Positions 44,936 through 57,500 of a stretch of DNA of 64,000 nt are shown here, in pieces. This DNA is from Cercospora beticola (taxonomy: Eukaryota > Ascomycota > Dothideomycetes > Mycosphaerellales > Mycosphaerellaceae): contig NC_088935.1 of assembly GCF_033473495.1 (NCBI RefSeq), positions 2,170,001 through 2,234,000 on the forward strand. Direction: 5' to 3'. The number at the start of each line of letters is the position of its first letter. Position 1 is the stretch's first letter. The notes under the pieces were generated by a model, which saw only the letters and a program-made list of their open reading frames with translations, was not told the DNA's origin and searched no databases. The translations under genes and the position numbers were made by a program.

Positions 44936-46114
44936 GGCAATGGTCACGCGTGCTCGAAATGCATTCGCAATACGAATCCAAAATGTGGACTTCACGATCC
45001 GCCCTGGCCTTGTTTTGCGCATACGCGCAGCCGTGGGAGGGAGGCCTGGACGTTCGCGACCCCCAAGAGACGAATACATGACGTACAGTAACCCGTCGCT
45101 GCTCCGCCTGTTGATGTTCTCGGCAGCAGCTAACCAATCCACGAAATGGCGTCTGGCGCACGATTCCGGCCACATCGTGCATACTACTTTATTCTCAAAA
45201 GAACACAAAAGCGTTTGTTGATTTCCATTACATTACCAAGTCACCAGGGCATAGATGCGAGCAAAAGAGGCTTGACACGGCGTTCGGACTGGTGGACTTT
45301 TTTCAAAAATTCTTTCCTTTCGACAAGACCCCTGTTCGGGACATAACGAGTGACTATGCGTCAAGGATTGACGCAGAGGCACGATTCGGACAGACTTTGA
45401 CGAGGTTTTCGACGAGGTATCGCACGAGCGTTGGATTTTCGACGAAGGGCATAGGTCTCGTACGATCTACGAGCTGCCGGCGCGCGCAGATGAGATGATG
45501 CGAGATGCTTATGGGGTGCACGGCGGTGCACATGGTACGGAAGCTGCTCTGCCAAGGTGCATAGCAGTAAGCTGGAAGGCAGACCTACGATGGATGGTTC
45601 GTAGGCGCATCTCGACTCAAGTCCTCTGTGGTGTCGCCAAGATCATTCTTCGAGCAGTTTAGCGGAAGAGCGTTACTAGCATTTGGCGAAGGCGTAAGAT
45701 ATTGGATTGGCTGTGTAAATAAAACGATACCGAAGAGAAAATGTCGATTGCTTGTACAACTACTTTGATGTTTGGTTTGCCCTGCTGATGTCTGGCATTT
45801 GGTGGCAGCAAGTGTCTGTGAAGCGAGCGGCAGTTGCCTTAAGCGGCAGCTCCGCTTTCCGCAGCCGACGACTCAACGCCGACAAAAAGTTTTGGTTCAA
45901 AACAAGGGCGGTGGGCGTCGACGACGCGCAAGTCCAGACGCTGCCCAAATTCTTGATAAAACAGGCTCAAGTATCTTCCTTCTCTCCCGCACTTCTACTC
46001 ACACGTCCTTGCCCATCGCACGTGCAACAGAAATCCACGTGGCAGCTTGACCGCATTACTGGTTTCAATTTGCAAGAACAGCCCGATACCTTCAAATCAA
46101 GAACATTCAACAAG
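44936..46114. other. Intergenic, no gene recognised
   Basis: About 1.2 kb. The frame of the next gene stays open from 45752, but the encoded sequence before 46115 is not protein-like and is taken as leader. Confidence 0.5.
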
Positions 46115-46864
46115 ATGGGATCCATTGCACAAGAGCCCGAGGAGCACAACTTCTCCTCGCCTCCTTCCACACATTCCTTCTCCGCTCTCCTCTTCGACAT
46201 GGACGGCACAATCATCGACTCCACAGCAGCAATTGAAAAACACTGGCAACAACTTGGCCGGGAAATTGGCGTGCCTGGGGACGAAATTCTCAAAACTTCA
46301 CATGGAAGACGGAGTATTGATGTTCTCGCGATTTTGGCTCCCGAACGAGCGAATTGGGAATATGTTTGTCATGTGGAAGGATTAATTCCGAAGATTTTTG
46401 GGAATGATCCTGAGAATGGAGCGAAAGAAATTCCGGGGTCGAGGAGGCTGCTGGATGAGTTGGAGGCCGTGGGGGCGCCTTGGGCGATTGTTACGAGTGG
46501 GACGAGGCCGCTTGTGCAAGGGTGGTTGGATGTTATGGGGTTGGCGAAGCCGAGGTTTATGGTTACGGCGGAGGAGGTTGGGAGGGGGAAACCGGATCCG
46601 GAGTGTTATAGGAAAGGGGCGGGGTTGTTGGGGAAGGGAGAGGTGGTGGAGGGGGAGGAGGTTTTGGTTTTGGAGGATGCGCCGGCGGGGGTGAGGAGTG
46701 GAAAGGCGGCGGGGTATAAGGTTGTTGCTTTGGCTACGACGCATGATGTTGGGAGGTTGAAGGAGGCGGGGGCGGATTGGATTGTGAGGGATATGAGGAG
46801 CGTGAGGTTTGTGGGTTATGAGGGGCAGGTCAGGATTGAGATTAGAGATGCTTTGGTCGTGTGA
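46115..46864 (+). CDS. GPP1: Glycerol-3-phosphatase-like HAD phosphatase
   Basis: The ATG at 46115 gives 249 residues, the length of yeast Gpp1/Gpp2. HAD motif I is LLFDMDGTIIDST (nucleophile Asp in DMDGT), followed by the cap signature KTSHGRRSIDVLAILAPE. Motif II is AIVTSGT, motif III lies around GRGKPDPECY, and motif IV is VLEDAPAGVRSGKAAG. In yeast these cytosolic enzymes hydrolyse glycerol 3-phosphate to glycerol in osmotic and redox balance; a related 2-deoxyglucose-6-phosphatase activity is the main alternative. The frame is open 121 codons upstream, but that part lacks homologous features. Codon choice changes sharply inside the gene from C-ending to G/T-ending codons. Confidence 0.85.
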   Translation: MGSIAQEPEEHNFSSPPSTHSFSALLFDMDGTIIDSTAAIEKHWQQLGREIGVPGDEILKTSHGRRSIDVLAILAPERANWEYVCHVEGLIPKIFGNDPENGAKEIPGSRRLLDELEAVGAPWAIVTSGTRPLVQGWLDVMGLAKPRFMVTAEEVGRGKPDPECYRKGAGLLGKGEVVEGEEVLVLEDAPAGVRSGKAAGYKVVALATTHDVGRLKEAGADWIVRDMRSVRFVGYEGQVRIEIRDALVV

Positions 46865-47416
46865 GACGATTGCGAGGGAAGGCGTGTTGACGAGTGCATG
46901 AATGGGAATCGGTCCGGTAATTTTGCTAGTGATAGAAGAATAGATCTGGAGGGAGTCTACTTCAAAGTCTCGGACGAGTCCTCATTGTGCTTTTTACGAA
47001 ATCCAACACAGACATGCGACGCATTGCACAGTTCCACCACGAAAAGTCTGTCCCAAGCGCGGGTAGAAAACAGTACAGAGAAGATTTCAATGCGTTGAAA
47101 GCTCGTGGGGCAAAGGAAAATAGGATCATCCACTTACATTCCCAACAATCGAACCAGAGGTCGCTCAGGCTGTGGCATCGTTCCTGGCTCTTCTTCGGAC
47201 GATTTTGTAAGACTCGACAAGCGCAATGCTACACGCCACAGATACGATGCTAGAATGTAGAATTCGTTTGAACGAGTGCACCTAGCCCTACGGCACTCGG
47301 GCTTCGATGTTGTCACAGCCATGAAAGGCCTAGGCTCCTCCGTCGAATGCTTCCATGGTCCGACATGCGTCTTCACCTCTTTGACCACCCTTATGAAGTT
47401 CGCCATGGGTCGGAAG
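46865..47416. other. Intergenic, nothing certain
   Basis: About 550 bases. A minus-strand frame continues from the neighbouring candidate broken gene (47134-47658 in another frame), but no exon can be supported. Confidence 0.4.
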
Positions 47417-47863
47417 TCACCTCCGCTGGCGCCGACAGGCGATGCTACTGTACATGGGAACGTCTCCAGGGTCCAGGTGTGCCGAAGTGATCCCAAGGTT
47501 GATGGCGAACGTGAACGCATATCTAGTGCAGATCGTACAACAAGCCCAAAGCGCTTGCTCTTCGGAATATAGTTCGAGGCCACGTGCGACTTCTGCAACG
47601 ATGCCATTTTCGGAGAATATTCCAGCATTGGCGGTGATGTGCATGATCCATGCTTCAAGCGTTGATCAATCGCCGAGCATCACTTTGGGCAAGTGTTGTT
47701 CTGAACGGCCATGAGAATTGATTGCGCCGCAGACGACCAGACGTCGCTGAAGATTGGCAAATGCGCTCGCACCGCGGTGGCTGCCTACTGGAGATGCAGT
47801 GTGGTGGTGGTTAGTGGAGGCTGAGAGTCCAATGGTAAGTGGCGGGGGCCACACGCGCTGCAC
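47417..47863 (-). pseudogene. Possible broken gene with one in-frame stop
   Basis: One minus-strand frame is open from 47863 to 47417 except for a single TGA at 47666-47668. Both sides look protein-like: SAFANLQRRLVVCGAINSHG before the stop, MHITANAGIFSENGIVAEVA and ARGLELYSEEQALWACCTIC after it. The true ends are unknown; the first possible start codon is not an ATG, so the 5' part may be missing. No family is recognised. It may be a decayed lineage-specific gene, or an exon of a gene whose intron removes the stop, although I saw no suitable splice pair. Confidence 0.3.
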
Positions 47864-50166
47864 TGCAGAGGCATGGAAGGCAGTTAGTGTCAGTCACGCC
47901 CGGCATGTTGCGTGCTTGCCGTGTTGCAACGCATGCTGCTTGCTGTGCCTTCCGTCCTCTAGACACCTTCTGGAAGGCGCGAGGAAGCTCGGGTATCAGC
48001 AGCTTTGCTCCGTCTAAACTGGCAGCGGCGAACATGTCCCCGGCCTATACCATCTTGTTCAACGTTCACTCAAGCATAATTCTGTCGGCGGGTCAAGCAG
48101 GACACTCAACACCATGACTTCCCGTTCGGATGCCGTGGTTGCTTGCTTTTGGCATCTGGATTGAGAATCGCGCGCCATCGGGCGGTGAGCTGGCAGCGAC
48201 AGCAGCACGTCGACCAGAAGCATATGCACCACGCAAGCTCCCGATGGCGTGCATCAGATTGTGACGACTTGCGCCGCATGCAGCGTGCTCCTCGTCCAGG
48301 CCGGCGCACTGGAAGCTCCGTCAAACGTGTGGCCATGTGTCAACTCGACAGTCGTACAACAGCCTGCTTGGCCAGTCAGCTGCAAGGTACAGGGTGTTAC
48401 CGCAATCAGAAGCCGTGCTTTCTTCTGCATCGATGAGTGAATGATTGGTATGATGTTGCCAGGCGCCGAATCGCTCCCAGCCGAGGACATCTCCAGGCCG
48501 GGCAGAAGAAGGCGCTTCCGATACGAACTTTGACGCCCAGAGGCCGCAGAGTCAAGACGGCCATCGTGTCGGTTCCACGGCTCGGGAGTCTGCAGCTGTC
48601 GCAGGAGCAGCGGCGGCGGCGGCAGCGGCAGAGGAAAGCATCGGCGCAGAGATTGAGCTCTGCAGCTCGAGGGCATCTTCATCAACGATGCTGCCCCACC
48701 ACGATGCACCAGATGGGCACTCGTGAAATCATGCCTCCATCATCGCCGTGCTCTCGTCCGACCCAAGTGCCCCTATTTTGCGCTACAGGGCTGATATCCG
48801 CCTGCACGATGCCGCGTCGAGCAGCGAATCGTCGCCCATGCCAGCGAGACCTTGCAGCTACGAGACGTGGCACACAACCTCCCAGATTGTGTGCGACCAC
48901 GCATTTAGACCTCGCCGCCGGCCAAGCAATCTCCCGCGTCAACATGGGCTCGCATGACATTGCACATCTCACTATAGCGAACAACCACTTGCGCGACGGC
49001 AGTGACAGCGACTAATGATATATCGACACGCTTCGGCCCTTGAAATTCATGTCGACTGCTTTGAGACGGGGATGCACTATTCCAGCGGCAGGCTAAACCA
49101 GTTCCTGCCATAGCTTCGGTTCCTCGCCGCTCTCTGTAGCTTTCTCTCGACATTGGCGCCAAACTCTGAGCTGCACCAGCTTCTCAGCCCTCGCGGCGCA
49201 CCAGCTGCCCACAGCTCCTCCCGACTCCGGCTGCTCTTCACAGTCCACACGGTAGCGCATCGGGAGAGCGCGTGCCGTGTGTGATGGGCGGCGCACGCAG
49301 GACAGCACACCACGCGCCCGGAAACAGTGGCCATACAAGTGCGCAAGCCGGGCAACGTCCAGGCGCGCGCGGCCAGAACGGGCGTTGTCGAGCAGGATGA
49401 GGACAAGAACAGCAGCGCAGCGAGGCGACGGTGCGGTAAAAATAAACCTCGCCGCAGAGCGTGCAGCTGCCAGGGGGGTGCGCTCGGTGTCGTCCAATCG
49501 CCAGTGTGCGACGGATGTGTTCCTCCAGTCCTCGCTGCGCAGCCTGCAGCACGAGTGGTGGATGCGTTGCACCTGGGCAGGGATCTCCGGGCGCGCTGGT
49601 GATCGCACGCTGGCGGCCGGCCGCTTCGCTCGCGCCCGTGTGGTGGTGTAGGTTGCTACCATATTGCGTCCTGACTGAGGGCCCCATGTTTCTCCCTCTT
49701 GCCTGCTTGCTTGCTTGCTCGACCACGCTGTTGCTGCTGCTCTCCGCCGCGCACATCCACCCTCGTCTCCGCCCGTCAGCATCGCCCGCATCATCACACT
49801 CGCTTGCCCGTCTCGTCTCCACGCTGGACTCGTGATCGCCGTCGTTAACCGTCTTTCTTTCTCTCGTTTACCACACCTTGACGCGCTGCCGCATACCACT
49901 CGCCCGAGACCTGGCCACTCGCTCGCTTGCCTGCTCAAACTTGGGTCCGGGGCCGCTGCTGAGCACGAACGGGGATAAGCTGGACGGCGCGCCTGCGCTG
50001 ATCGCCTGGCAGGGCAAGACAGGCGGTGCGGAAGCACAACGGCCAACCGCCCGCATACTTCGTTGCCAAACTGCCGCGAGCGTGGAGCAACGGAGACTCA
50101 CATACCTGCCCGCCTTGCCTGCGTGATCGTGCTTGAGCCAGGCCTGGCGTCCAGCCTGGCCGTTGC
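47864..50166. other. Long upstream region of the homeobox gene, no certain gene
   Basis: About 2.3 kb. A short plus-strand frame ending at 48440 encodes a Cys-containing stretch (IVTTCAACSVLLVQAGALE) but lacks a clear start. A 317-codon minus-strand frame at 49093-50046 is Arg/Ala-rich and looks random. The part nearest the homeobox ATG is CT-rich with a GCTT repeat and is probably promoter and leader. Confidence 0.45.
49705..49719 (+). repeat. Short GCTT repeat
   Basis: Three GCTT units followed by GCT, the same unit as at 40489-40511, about 450 bases upstream of the homeobox start. Confidence 0.6.
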
Positions 50167-52764
50167 ATGGACATGGCCTTCGTCGCGCCTCCCTCCGGCC
50201 ACCAGCAGCAGCAGCAACAGCAGCACCGGCATCTGCACCACCACCACCATCCCGCCGCCTTCCATCCCTATGTCGACGGCAGCGGGCAGCTGCCGCAGCA
50301 ACACCACCATCAGTACGGCGTGAACGGGAACCCGTCCATGCCGCCGCAGATGACGTGCGACATCAAGCCGCGCCTGACCAAGGAGCAGCACGACATCTTG
50401 GAGTCGCATTTTCAGAAGCAGAACAAGCCGAGCACCAACACGAAGAAGGGCTTTGCTGAGACGCTCAATGTCTCGCTGGACAAGATCAATGTAAGTAGCG
50501 CCATCGCAATGGGCGAATGGACGATCGCGCTGAGACGTGTACAGAATTGGTTTCAGAATCGCCGCGCGAAGTCGAAGCAAGATGCGAAGAAGCAGGCGGG
50601 CGCGTACAACTTGTACGCGCAGCAATGTCAGCAGCAGCAGCCGTCCGATCAGCAGTCGAATGCCTTTAATTCCGACTCCGACACATCGCCCGCCTTCACG
50701 CCGCCCGAATACTTCACGATGATGCAGCAATGCGCTTCCGACGGACAGATACCCACCACCGCCTTCCATCCGCCGCCATACCAAGAGCAGATGCCATCGA
50801 GCACCATGCCCAACGGGCTGCCCTATGCTGGCATCTCTGCTCCGAATGAGCCCTTCGCCAACGGACTCATGCCACCGCAGTCTATGTCCCAGGACATGTT
50901 TGACAGTCCGCAGGAGCTGAATCGTAGGACGCTCACCCAAGAGCAGTTCGACGCGTTTACCCATCATGGCGGCCTGATGCCATCGGCTGTGCAATACTCG
51001 GGCTTGCCTCAGACGTTCCCTGGCAGTTCGGATGCTCTGGAAGCGGCTTACACCGGCATGGATCATGACGACTTCAAAGACGGGGAACTGGTATTCACTG
51101 ATCACACTGGTGCCTCTCTGTCGAGCAATGATTCGAGCATACCATCTACCATGTCAGAACACTCCATGTTTCCGTCGTCTCTCATGCACGATGGCACTGC
51201 TCTGTCGGAAAGTTCCTCCGACTGGGCTGATAGTCGCAGCTCTTCTGTTTCCCTGGCACCGCATAGTGGATCTGACAGCCCGTTCCAGCCCGTGCCGGCT
51301 CAGCAATCATCGAGCTCAGGTCAATGGCAGCCTGGCCAGTCGATTCCTGTGGACCCGACCGAACTCCAACAGCAATTTCAAGAGGCTCAACGCCTGGCCC
51401 AGCAGCAGCAACAACAGCAATCGGAGCAACCTCTGGCATGGCCTTCGGAAGAGGCGCTCGTTCGAAGGGACTCTCAGACTGGCACAGTGCTCGCACAGCA
51501 GATGAGCTCGTTTGCCATCCAGACTCCCCAGCCGCAACAGAACGCGACCTTCAAATCACCTCCGCCTCCTCAGGGCAATGGAGGCAGTTTGGCTGCCAGA
51601 CGCCAACGGCCGCGGCCAGCAGCACTAGGCTTGGCTTCACTGCGCAGTCAATCGTACAGTGGAGCAGTGCAGCCTGCGTCACCCAGCCAACAGTCACAGA
51701 ATCTAGTACCAGCACAGCAACTACGACGAATCAGATCTTCTAATGTAATCAATGGAGTGGCCCAAGGCAGGGTCATGAAATCTACGCCCGGTTCGGCACA
51801 GCGATCCCCTATGAGCTGGACCTTTGCAGACGCCATGCACGCCAACCAGAGACATGCTCAAATCTCCATGTCCGGCAATCTCGCTCCTCCGACACCATTA
51901 TCGCCCAATAGTCGACAGGAGCAGTCTCGACCGCAGTTCCCACCCTGGCAAAGCTCTGGCAACTTCAGTACGCAGACAAGCATCAGCGAAAGTGACGCTG
52001 AGCAAAGCAACGCCAATGTCGACAGCACCGCGCAACCACAAGCATTCACTTCTCCACCACATACCCCGATGTATCACCATCACCACCAGACGGGACAAAG
52101 GATCGGCAACACTGTCATTACTGAGAACACGCCTCCACAGTCCGCCCCAGCGGTGCAGACTTCCTTTCCCGCCACTGCCTTCATGCCCCCACCACCTCAG
52201 CCGCTTCCCTCATCTGGCCAGTTTCAACAAGTTCAGCAGGGCTATTCACAAGCACATCATCAGCAGTTCATGAATGTGTCCATGCCAGAACAACCAATGC
52301 ACATGCCGGCGTCGCATTATGCTCCCGCGCAGCATTTCATGGTTCCCGCCTCGGAGGCCCCACAACTACCCATGTCGTTCACGAACGGCGTGCCGATCGT
52401 CAACCCGCAAGGCCAGCTGACAATGGCCTATCCCCCACAGATGCAACACATGCAGTACGTGTCACATTCAGCCGGCCAGCCCCCTCAGTCTGCCCAACAG
52501 TATAGCTTCGTGGCTAATGCATGCCCACCACCTGGAATGCACGTCACCTCGCAATTGCCGAAGCAGAATCAGCCACCCACTGAGTTCTTCGTGCACGAGT
52601 ATAGTCCTCCCTCAGAAGTAAAAGGAGCAGCCACTCCGCGGAAAGCAACGATCGACAATGGCCCAAAGAACTACACATTCGTTCTCGTAGAATCGGACAA
52701 GGCCAAAAAGGGTGACGGCAAAGCTGGCACGGCGTCCAGCAGTCCAGCCAGCGCCGCTTCTTGA
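50167..52764 (+). CDS. Homeobox transcription factor, Gln/Pro-rich, 2 exons
   Basis: Exons are 50167-50490 and 50545-52764, giving 847 residues. The N-terminus is Gln/His-rich from CAG/CAC runs. The homeodomain (about 62-119) starts near KPRLTKEQHDILESHFQKQ. Recognition helix 3, NWFQNRRAKSKQ, is formed only after removal of the 54-nt intron 50491-50544, which starts GTAAGT and ends TACAG; this intron has no stop and keeps the frame. About 700 residues of Gln/Pro/Ser-rich low-complexity sequence follow. The short C-terminal motif KNYTFVLVESDKAKKGD may be conserved. It is a nuclear DNA-binding regulator. Homeobox proteins of this kind affect conidiation and sexual development in other fungi, but the target here is unknown. 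Confidence 0.88.
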   Translation: MDMAFVAPPSGHQQQQQQQHRHLHHHHHPAAFHPYVDGSGQLPQQHHHQYGVNGNPSMPPQMTCDIKPRLTKEQHDILESHFQKQNKPSTNTKKGFAETLNVSLDKINVSSAIAMGEWTIALRRVQNWFQNRRAKSKQDAKKQAGAYNLYAQQCQQQQPSDQQSNAFNSDSDTSPAFTPPEYFTMMQQCASDGQIPTTAFHPPPYQEQMPSSTMPNGLPYAGISAPNEPFANGLMPPQSMSQDMFDSPQELNRRTLTQEQFDAFTHHGGLMPSAVQYSGLPQTFPGSSDALEAAYTGMDHDDFKDGELVFTDHTGASLSSNDSSIPSTMSEHSMFPSSLMHDGTALSESSSDWADSRSSSVSLAPHSGSDSPFQPVPAQQSSSSGQWQPGQSIPVDPTELQQQFQEAQRLAQQQQQQQSEQPLAWPSEEALVRRDSQTGTVLAQQMSSFAIQTPQPQQNATFKSPPPPQGNGGSLAARRQRPRPAALGLASLRSQSYSGAVQPASPSQQSQNLVPAQQLRRIRSSNVINGVAQGRVMKSTPGSAQRSPMSWTFADAMHANQRHAQISMSGNLAPPTPLSPNSRQEQSRPQFPPWQSSGNFSTQTSISESDAEQSNANVDSTAQPQAFTSPPHTPMYHHHHQTGQRIGNTVITENTPPQSAPAVQTSFPATAFMPPPPQPLPSSGQFQQVQQGYSQAHHQQFMNVSMPEQPMHMPASHYAPAQHFMVPASEAPQLPMSFTNGVPIVNPQGQLTMAYPPQMQHMQYVSHSAGQPPQSAQQYSFVANACPPPGMHVTSQLPKQNQPPTEFFVHEYSPPSEVKGAATPRKATIDNGPKNYTFVLVESDKAKKGDGKAGTASSSPASAAS

Positions 52765-53283
52765 GCGCAAAATATCTTCCCACTCTCATACGCGAGCTCT
52801 CCAGCTTGCCGAGCAGATCACGAGGAGATCCAACCCGCGCAACCGATGTTGCAATTCTTTTTTGGTCTGATTTAGCGATTTGGTTGATATTGCTGTGGAA
52901 ATGGGATGAGCTGGAATATCGATATGACACCACCCACGTGCGGGCAGACAGCGCCCCTACCCGCAAAAGCACATAATGACCGAAATGTTGCGAGTGATTT
53001 AACAGCAACTACGAGAGTTCTATGGACAGAAAGACGTACGTATTTATGAAGATTGGGATATACGGATAATCCTTGTAATTCTAGCATGACACAGATCATG
53101 GCGAGGCATATACATATTTTGATTGCTGGAGCCGTGGAGAGGTCACGGCATAATGAAAAGTGAACATGTCAATGCACGCACTCAGATCTCATCACTCTCA
53201 TAATGTTTAGTTCTTCTCGTTTGTTGCAAACTTTCTCATGCACAAATCTGCTTCTCTCATCCACTCGCTCATTATGAACCATC
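52765..53283. other. Convergent spacer
   Basis: About 520 bases between convergent genes; A/T-richer than its surroundings, with nothing coding. Confidence 0.55.
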
Positions 53284-54163
<880 letters not shown>

Positions 54164-54511
54164 GGCTTGACGTGTTTGACTCCGGGTAGGTATAGTGGAT
54201 ATTGATCAGATATTTGAGACTGAAGGTGAACGTGAGGTCGAACGCTCTGGTGGAAGTGGCGCTAATGTCTTGGCACTGCCCTGAACCTTGACAGAGCAGT
54301 CGCGCTTCCTGTTGCCTCCTGCAAGATCAAGCCGACAACATTTTATCGATTCACGTCCGAAAAGCCGATCTTGTTTGGTAGCGATACGTTGTGCAAGGCG
54401 AGAATGAGATTGTCGCCCGACTACAAGCATGCCGATTTCTTGATCGGAACTCATTCTTTGCCGCCGTAGGAGACAACCCACGCGGCGATAGACCGGACGA
54501 ACGTGAACGAC
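54164..54511. promoter_or_regulatory. Divergent promoter between TRM8 and the SNF2 gene
   Basis: 348 bases between start codons. Nothing coding is recognised; a TAG at 54467 closes the SNF2 frame upstream. Confidence 0.5.
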
Positions 54512-57500
54512 ATGGAGATTCCAGTCCAAACAAGAGACATCAGTTCCAGTACGAGCACACTAGGTAGCGATACTGAGAGCACCTCGGTTGCTAGCTCGCC
54601 CTCAACTTTGTCGTCGGCACCCGTGTACAGCGCATCGCTGCGCCCAGGAGACACTGGCCAGGTCCTTGCAGATTTGTCGAACTATCTGGCTTTGGGCTGC
54701 TTGGTCTTCGAGGACATCGAGACCGAGGATACAAACGAGATACTCGAGCATGAGGGGCTCGACACCTGGCACGAAGTGACGTCCATTTCTGAGCAGCCCT
54801 TCGTCCCAGTAAGCATTACATTGAGCCTCTCCAGACTTCTGCGGAACGGCTGGATTAGACTACAGTCCTCGAAGTGCCAGCTCCAGCGTCGGTCTTTGAT
54901 CTTTCGAGTCTACCTACTATTCAACGATGTGGGTTTGACGTCCATTGAGCGCTCTAACAGGACACTTCTATCGGACGTTGAGGCTGTAGTCGCTAGAGTG
55001 GATACAAATCCTGCACTGTAAGTCAACCTTAAGTGAAGTAGAGCGATAATTCACTAATCTCGGTATGTTGATTAGATGGGATGGGCAATATGACCCCTGC
55101 AAGAATCGCCATTTCGACATGTGGTCATCCAGAGATTCCAAAAATCCCAGTCTGTTCTATATGTTCAACAAGCTGCCGTCCCCGTCACCTAATCATCGCG
55201 AGATTGAGGAGCAGTACCTGTCGGAAGGCCTGGAAGATCTCCTGGATCTTGACCATGACATCGCGGGAATGAAGACTTCGCTATACCCTTTTCAGAGGCG
55301 CTCAGCAGGGTGCATGATGCAGCGCGAAACAGCCCCGAAACTGATGCTCGACATGCGGCTAGAAAGTAGAACTGCAGCGGACGGCTCTCAGTTCTACTAC
55401 TCTCCGAGGGACATGCAGTTCCTCAAGGAGCCAAAGTACCAAGAAGCCCCTCGCGGCGGTATCCTTGCAGAGACCATGGGGTACGGGAAGACGCTTATCT
55501 GTCTCGCTCTGATCCTCACAACGAAGCACCATCCTCCCAAGATGCCCGTCCAGTACGCTACAGTTCCAATTCGAAACAGAGTGGGTAGCCTTGCGGACAT
55601 GGTGGTTTCGACTATCAACAGGCGAGGAGTTCCTTACCGGGTGGAGCTTGACCGCCTGAACAAAGTGGCAAGTTCAGGAGTTGGCCAGGCTCTTGCATCA
55701 CGACTTGAAGAGCAACCTGCAACATACGATATCCCTGCGATGCCGGTTCGATTCAATCGTAACACTATCGTGCATCCTCCGGCACACATTTTGATGGCAT
55801 CCACGACGTTAGTTGTGGTTCCGCAAAATTTGTGTAAACAATGGACGGCCGAGATTGGCAAGCATGTCGAGCAGGGTGCTTTGAAAGTCCTAGTCATGGA
55901 CGACAGAAAGAAGCCACTTCCGCCAGCGCAGGAACTTGCTAGATACGACATCATCCTCTTTACACGGAATCGATTCGACATGGAGATCCAAGACGGGCAA
56001 GATGCCAATGGCCGTCGCATGCCAAAGAACGCGATGACATGCACTTGCACGTACATTGGCGCTACCCGAACACGCGACTGTTATTGTTTATCGGAAAATG
56101 ATCTGTATTCGTCTCCGCTGAAAGAAGTACACTTCAAGAGGCTTATTGCGGACGAAGGAGCATTCTTCGGCAATGGTGGCACTACTAGCACCATTCTCGT
56201 TGCGAACAAGCTTGTCAGGGCTGACCATCGCTGGGTGGTCTCAGGCACTCCAGCTAAGGATCTGCTGGGAGTCGAAATCGATGCCCAGCTGGCAGGCTCG
56301 AACAGAGATGCCACTCTGGACCTCAGACGCACATTCGATACGAAGCTTGACCGAGGCGGAGCCGTTGACAGTTTAAGCACTCTCGCAAGCAATTTCCTAC
56401 GAGTGACACCATGGACGTCGGCTGAGGCGAAGAACTATCTTTATCGACATGAAGATAGACGTGAACGAACATACTCTGGATTCTCAGTCTCTTTGCGGCG
56501 GATGCTTGAGGCTGTGGTAGTCAAGACGAGACCAGAGGATTATGAGCGAGACATTGAGCTGCCTCCTCTCCATCACGAACTCGTGGTCCTTAAGCCCAGC
56601 TTCTACGACAAAGTGACTGCTAATCTGTTTACGCTGGTGTTGACTGCGAACGCGGTGACTTCCGAACGAACCGATTCTGACTACCTGTTCCACAAGAACA
56701 GCACAAAAGCAAGACTGCAGCTGGTCGCGAATCTCAGGCAAAGCGCTTTCTTCTGGTCAGGATTCAGTGAAGCCGATGTGCACGCAAGCATCAAGAATAG
56801 CAAAAACTACTTGGCAAAAGAGGATTCAAATTGCACGCCCGAGGATCGTCAGTTGTTGGAAGAGACACTCCGTTGTACAGAAGTCATTTTGGCCTCAAAA
56901 GGCTGGACGGCCATGAGCAGATGCCACGAGCTAGGCGTCTATGTTCAGGGTTGGCCAGAAGAGAGTGCCGAGCACTGGTCATTTGACGATAACACGCCGC
57001 TACTGACGGGGATCACGCAACTACTGGAAGCCCAAAGCTTTGTCAACGCACGCCTCGACCAACAGGACCCTGGAGAGGGACTTTCAGGCGCCGGTATAAA
57101 GTCCCTTCGCAACGCTCGCCGACAAGCGGAAGCAGAGGAGTCCAAGCCTGTGTTAGCGAAATCGGGCATTCCGACTTCAAGTCTTGATGGTGAGCCCGTG
57201 CTGCTTCGTCGTGGCTCGCATTCAGCGAGTGGCAAGGCTGGCTCACCACGAAAGACAATATCTCAGTCTGCTCGAGCGGAGCAGAAATCGAAGCGTCGTC
57301 GACTTTCGGAGGATTCTACAAACGCTGTACACGAATCTACTGCAGAGTCGAGCATGCCATTGCTCCCCGACAACTCGCCGTACGAAAAGACACGCATTGT
57401 TGGCACAACGTCTGCCAAGCTATCGTATCTAATGACAAGGATCCTTGAGCATTACCAGAGCGAAAAGATCCTCATATTCTACACAGGCGAAAACGCGGCG

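Noticed and set aside
47134..47658. 174-codon minus-strand frame next to the possible remnant
   Set aside because: It overlaps the more protein-like frame 47417-47863 in another phase; at most its left half could be a further exon.
49093..50046. 317-codon minus-strand frame upstream of the homeobox gene
   Set aside because: Arg/Ala/Ser-rich GC-driven sequence with no domain, lying in the leader/promoter of a well supported gene.
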